From positions 1 through 64,000 of the forward strand of contig CAVWVW010000003.1 in NCBI GenBank assembly GCA_963758555.1: a DNA stretch of 64,000 bases, in the 5' to 3' direction. The notes under the pieces are model-generated. The model saw only the letters and a list, made by a program, of their open reading frames with translations. It was not told the origin of the DNA and did not search any database. The DNA is from CAIUMH01 sp963758555. Lineage in GTDB: Bacteria > Actinomycetota > Acidimicrobiia > Acidimicrobiales > RAAP-2. The translations under genes were made by a program, and so were the position numbers. This document shows positions 61,261 to 64,000 of the stretch, piece by piece; within the stretch, counting starts at the first letter, position 1, and the number at the start of each line of letters is the position of its first letter.

Positions 61261-63406
61261 CTAGAGCTCGTCGTCGAGCACCCAATCCCACTTGTCCACG
61301 CGGAACTCACCGATGTCCCTGGCCAGGGCCAGAGCATCCGGACGAGCACCACTGACGATCAATTGGCTGATGCCAGCAAGCTCGACCGCGCTGGCGTCTC
61401 GAACGATGAGGGTGGGGCCATCGACCTCGGAGGAGACCTCATGCTTCTTCAGGATCCAACCAGCTGTCATGAGGGCTCGGTCGCCGACCCACGGAAAGAC
61501 TGTCGAGAAGCTTGCCGCCGTCGATGACCGAGTGATGAGAGAGGTCAGCGCGACTCCAGGCCAAGCGAGCCTCAGCAAGGAGCTCTGCGGCCTGAGGGTC
61601 GAGCCACACGGGAGTCTCTGTACCTTCGTAGACAGCAACCATCTCGCGACGAGCTGCGTCGCCCACCAAGGGCGGATCACCGTCGAACTGTGGGACCTTC
61701 CCTGCGGGTGCTCGTGTCACACCGATGACCTGATCCTGGGCGTCGATCAGCACGATCTCCCAGCGCCTCCCCGCAAAGATGATGAAGTCACCCACGAACG
61801 GTGGCTTGACTGGGCTGAGCGTGCCGAGTGGACGTCCGTCGTTGGTGATGCGCCACTCCCGTGGCGTCTCAAAGACGGCATAGAAGGAGTAGTGGTTCGC
61901 GAAGCGCTCGCCCAGCTCTCCGAGCAGCAAGACACCTGAGGGGTCCTGAACGACGAGATCCTTGGCCGCCATGGCCCGCAACAATCGCGCGTATGTTGCC
62001 GTGTCGACGGCACCAAACGGACCAGGGCCGCAGAGCATCCGGTGGAGCTGCTCCGCTCGCGCTCCTCCGTACTGCGCGATCACCGACATCGACTGATGCA
62101 CCAGTGTCGACAGGTTGAGGTTGGAGGTCTCGGGGCTATCGAGCCAACGGGCGAGCAGGAGGTTCACCATCGCTATCGACTGGATCAACGGGCAGCGGAG
62201 CTCGTCGACCAGCGAAGGGCTCGAGGCAACGTCTGGCACCTGGCTGTACATCCGCAGCACCGCCGGCTCGCCACGACGCCCTGAACGCCCGACCCGTTGG
62301 CGCAAGACAGCGACGGATGGTGGCGACCCCACCTGCGCCACTGACGCGACCGCCCCGACGTCGATACCGAGCTCCAAGGTGGAGGTGCAGACGACGGAGG
62401 CGGGATTGACGGGGTCTTTGAGTCGGGCCTCGACGTCCTCTCGCACCTCCTTAGACAGGTTCCCGTGGTGCGGCCAGAACTCGTTGGGGCGTCGATCGCG
62501 TTCACACTTCTGCGTCAGCAGGTCACTGAACCGCTCGACCTGGTTGCGTGAGTTGGCGAACACGAGGTTGTTGGAGCCACTCAAGATTCGATAGAGGTCA
62601 TCGGCGATGGGGAAGATGGCGTTGCCGCTCTGGGGGTCATCGCCCATGGGATCGCTGTCGACGTAGCCGCGCACCTGCAGCTTGAGATCGAAGCCCTCGC
62701 CAGAGCAGTCGACGATCTTGACGTCGTCCGGTCTCGTGGGACGGAGGAACGATGTCGCCACACCGAGGTTCCCGATGGTGGCAGAGAGCCCAACGCGAGG
62801 AACCTCTCGTCCGAGCGTGAGCTCCAGGCGATGGAGCAAGGACTGAAGCTGCGCTCCTCGTTGCGTTCCGATGAAGGCGTGCAGCTCGTCGATCACGAGG
62901 TAGCGCAGAGGAGCAAAGAAGCCAGCCAGGCCGTTGCCCCGTGTCACGAACATCGCCTCAAGTGACTCTGGCGTGATGAGGAGGACGCCGCTCGGCTCCT
63001 TGGTGAGGCGGTTCTTGGCGGAAGCTGGCACGTCTCCGTGCCAGCGATGCGCAGCGATCCCCGCTCCCTCGCACATGTGCTCGAGCCGAGCGAACTGATC
63101 GTTGATGAGCGCCTTGAGCGGAGAGACGCAGAGCACCTCGACACCAGAGCCAGGTGCGGGAACCTCGTTGGCCAAGTTCGAGAGGATGGGTAGGAACGCT
63201 GCCTCCGTCTTCCCGGACGCCGTCGTCGCCGCCAAGATGACGTCGTCGGTGCCTTCGAGCAGAAGCGGGATGGCTTCTTCTTGGACGGTTCGAAGCGAGG
63301 TCCAGCCCTCGTCGTAGATCCAGCGCTGGATGGCTGGATGGAGCCGCTCGTAGGAGGAGGACTCCTCGGAGCTAGAGCCGGAGGTCGGTGAGCTCATCGT
63401 CATCAC
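61261..63406 (-). CDS. brxHI: Lhr-like DEAD/DEAH helicase of BrxHI type, C-terminus displaced by a frameshift
   Basis: The main frame 61439-63406 encodes 655 residues. Walker A 'VILAATTASGKTEAAFLPIL', motif II 'YLVIDELHAFIG', motif III 'VGLSATIGN', motif IV-VI 'LVFANSRNQVERFSDLL', 'VCTSTLELGIDVG' and 'LRQRVGRSGRRGEPA'. Near 61495 the frame is lost by one extra base; the continuing frame 'FPWVGDRALMTAGWILKKHE' runs to a stop at 61261, giving 714 residues and the usual helicase C-terminus. It overlaps the end of the BrxD-like gene by ~35 bp (start could be ATG 63403 or 63397). BrxHI helicases occur in BREX type 2-related phage-defence loci next to BrxD, as here. Confidence 0.75.
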
Positions 63407-64000
63407 GAGGCGGCTCTGACGCAGGCACGTCCTCGAGGATCTCGTCGAGCTCCGTGGCCGGCGCCACCTCGACAGAGACGCCGCCGAGCGTCGCGCGCCA
63501 ATCAGCGCCCGGATTCTGCTCGAGCACCGCCAAAAGGTTCAAGAAGGCGGTGACGGTGTCGCGTGGCGTGCGGAAGTAGGCGTCGCCGATCTGCTCGGCG
63601 CAATGCTCCATGAAGGCGACCAGTGCTTCATCCGGCAAGAGGAACTTCTTAGCGTCCCCGCCCGCGAACACACTGCGGAGCTTGACGAGCAGTGCGTAGA
63701 GGTCGTTCTGCGTGAGCTGGCTCAGACGGATGACGGGACCGCTGAAGTCAACGAGGTCCCCTTCTGCGAACTCGTTGTCAGGCAGTCGAGTCCTCAGCGC
63801 CTTGTACGAGTACATGCCCTTGCGCTGGTCCACGAGCGTCTCGGTGGTGCCAGCAAAGACGAAGCCCAGACCAGACACCGTTCCTTGGAGCGAGTCGTTG
63901 ATGATGGTCAGAAGCTTCTCGTAGTTCGACTCACGCCCCTTGGTGTTGGCCAGGCGGTAGAGGACGGTGAGCTCATCGATCTCGACGAACAGACCAGCGA
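63372..64000 (-). CDS. brxD: BrxD-like ATP-binding protein (DUF2791), 5' end outside window
   Basis: The frame is open to the right edge; about 209 C-terminal residues are present. Walker B-like 'AGLFVEIDELTVLYRLANT', then 'YEKLLTIINDSLQGTVSGLGFVFAG', 'DQRKGMYSYKALRTRLPDNEF', 'ALLVKLRSVFAGG' and 'YFRTPRDTVTAFLNLLAVLEQNPGADWRA' match the C-terminal half of BrxD/DUF2791 ATPases closely. The acidic tail ends 'DDELTDLRL'. These proteins accompany the BrxHI helicase, and the two genes overlap. No pglX, pglZ or brxC lies in the window; they could lie beyond the right edge, or this may be a stand-alone pair. Confidence 0.75.
   Translation of the reverse strand, partial: AGLFVEIDELTVLYRLANTKGRESNYEKLLTIINDSLQGTVSGLGFVFAGTTETLVDQRKGMYSYKALRTRLPDNEFAEGDLVDFSGPVIRLSQLTQNDLYALLVKLRSVFAGGDAKKFLLPDEALVAFMEHCAEQIGDAYFRTPRDTVTAFLNLLAVLEQNPGADWRATLGGVSVEVAPATELDEILEDVPASEPPRDDDELTDLRL

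Overview
The window reads as a chromosomal segment of a high-GC actinobacterium. The evidence is two WhiB-type regulators, a UPF0182 membrane protein, a DprE1/DprE2/UbiA decaprenyl-phospho-arabinose operon, a mycobacterial Sdh1-like succinate dehydrogenase, a MoxR/VWA pair and frequent GTG starts. The gene content (no mycolate genes seen, an isolated MreB, a DivIVA-domain protein) would fit the class Acidimicrobiia. That placement is inference, since no rRNA is present.

Layout. 1-5.2 kb holds cell-envelope genes: a cut-off phosphodiester glycosidase, a GT2 glycosyltransferase and the minus-strand operon ubiA-dprE1-dprE2. 5.2-12.6 kb is central metabolism on the plus strand: sucCD, purN-purH-folD, a cupin, metF, and mdh with one frameshift. 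12.9-21.8 kb is a block of secreted surface proteins: two copies of a PstS-like protein (called A1 and A2 here), three proteins sharing an unrecognised ~150-residue N-terminal domain (B1, B2, B3), and a WxL-interacting-type protein (C). 21.9-30.3 kb is a tightly coupled operon: pstB, pstC, pstA, a membrane-anchored PstS, an 876-residue PstS-like surface protein, and a sortase-fold protein whose catalytic His, Cys and probably Arg are replaced. Together, 12.9-30.3 kb looks like a phosphate-linked surface-protein system and is the best candidate for something undescribed.

30.3-33.8 kb is sdhCAB (minus). 34-51.4 kb is mostly core actinobacterial genes: MoxR/VWA, whiB, glutamate formimidoyltransferase, a second whiB, a DUF2342 zincin-like protein, a PDZ protein with a dead trypsin-like domain, MreB, a HEAT-repeat protein, a PDZ-Lon protease, a DivIVA protein with a phage-head-morphogenesis-like tail, UPF0182 and a GH5 lipoprotein. 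An initiator tRNA (CAU) at 51.48-51.55 kb marks the border of an accessory island. The island holds a DDE transposase with a degenerate tyrosine-recombinase-like partner, a HEPN-like protein, a broken PIN-domain gene, an ECF sigma factor with its CU044_5270-type partner, a lipoprotein, an exonuclease-BRCT gene, and a BrxHI/BrxD helicase-ATPase pair that runs off the right edge.

About 19 single- or double-base indels interrupt otherwise well-conserved frames (mdh, A1, C, A2, B2, B3, transposase tail, PIN, sigma, exonuclease, helicase). For every gene, correcting the indels I could place gives a length divisible by three. They are either assembly errors or real decay. They cluster in the surface-protein block and the island, and genes so affected are described in reconstructed form.
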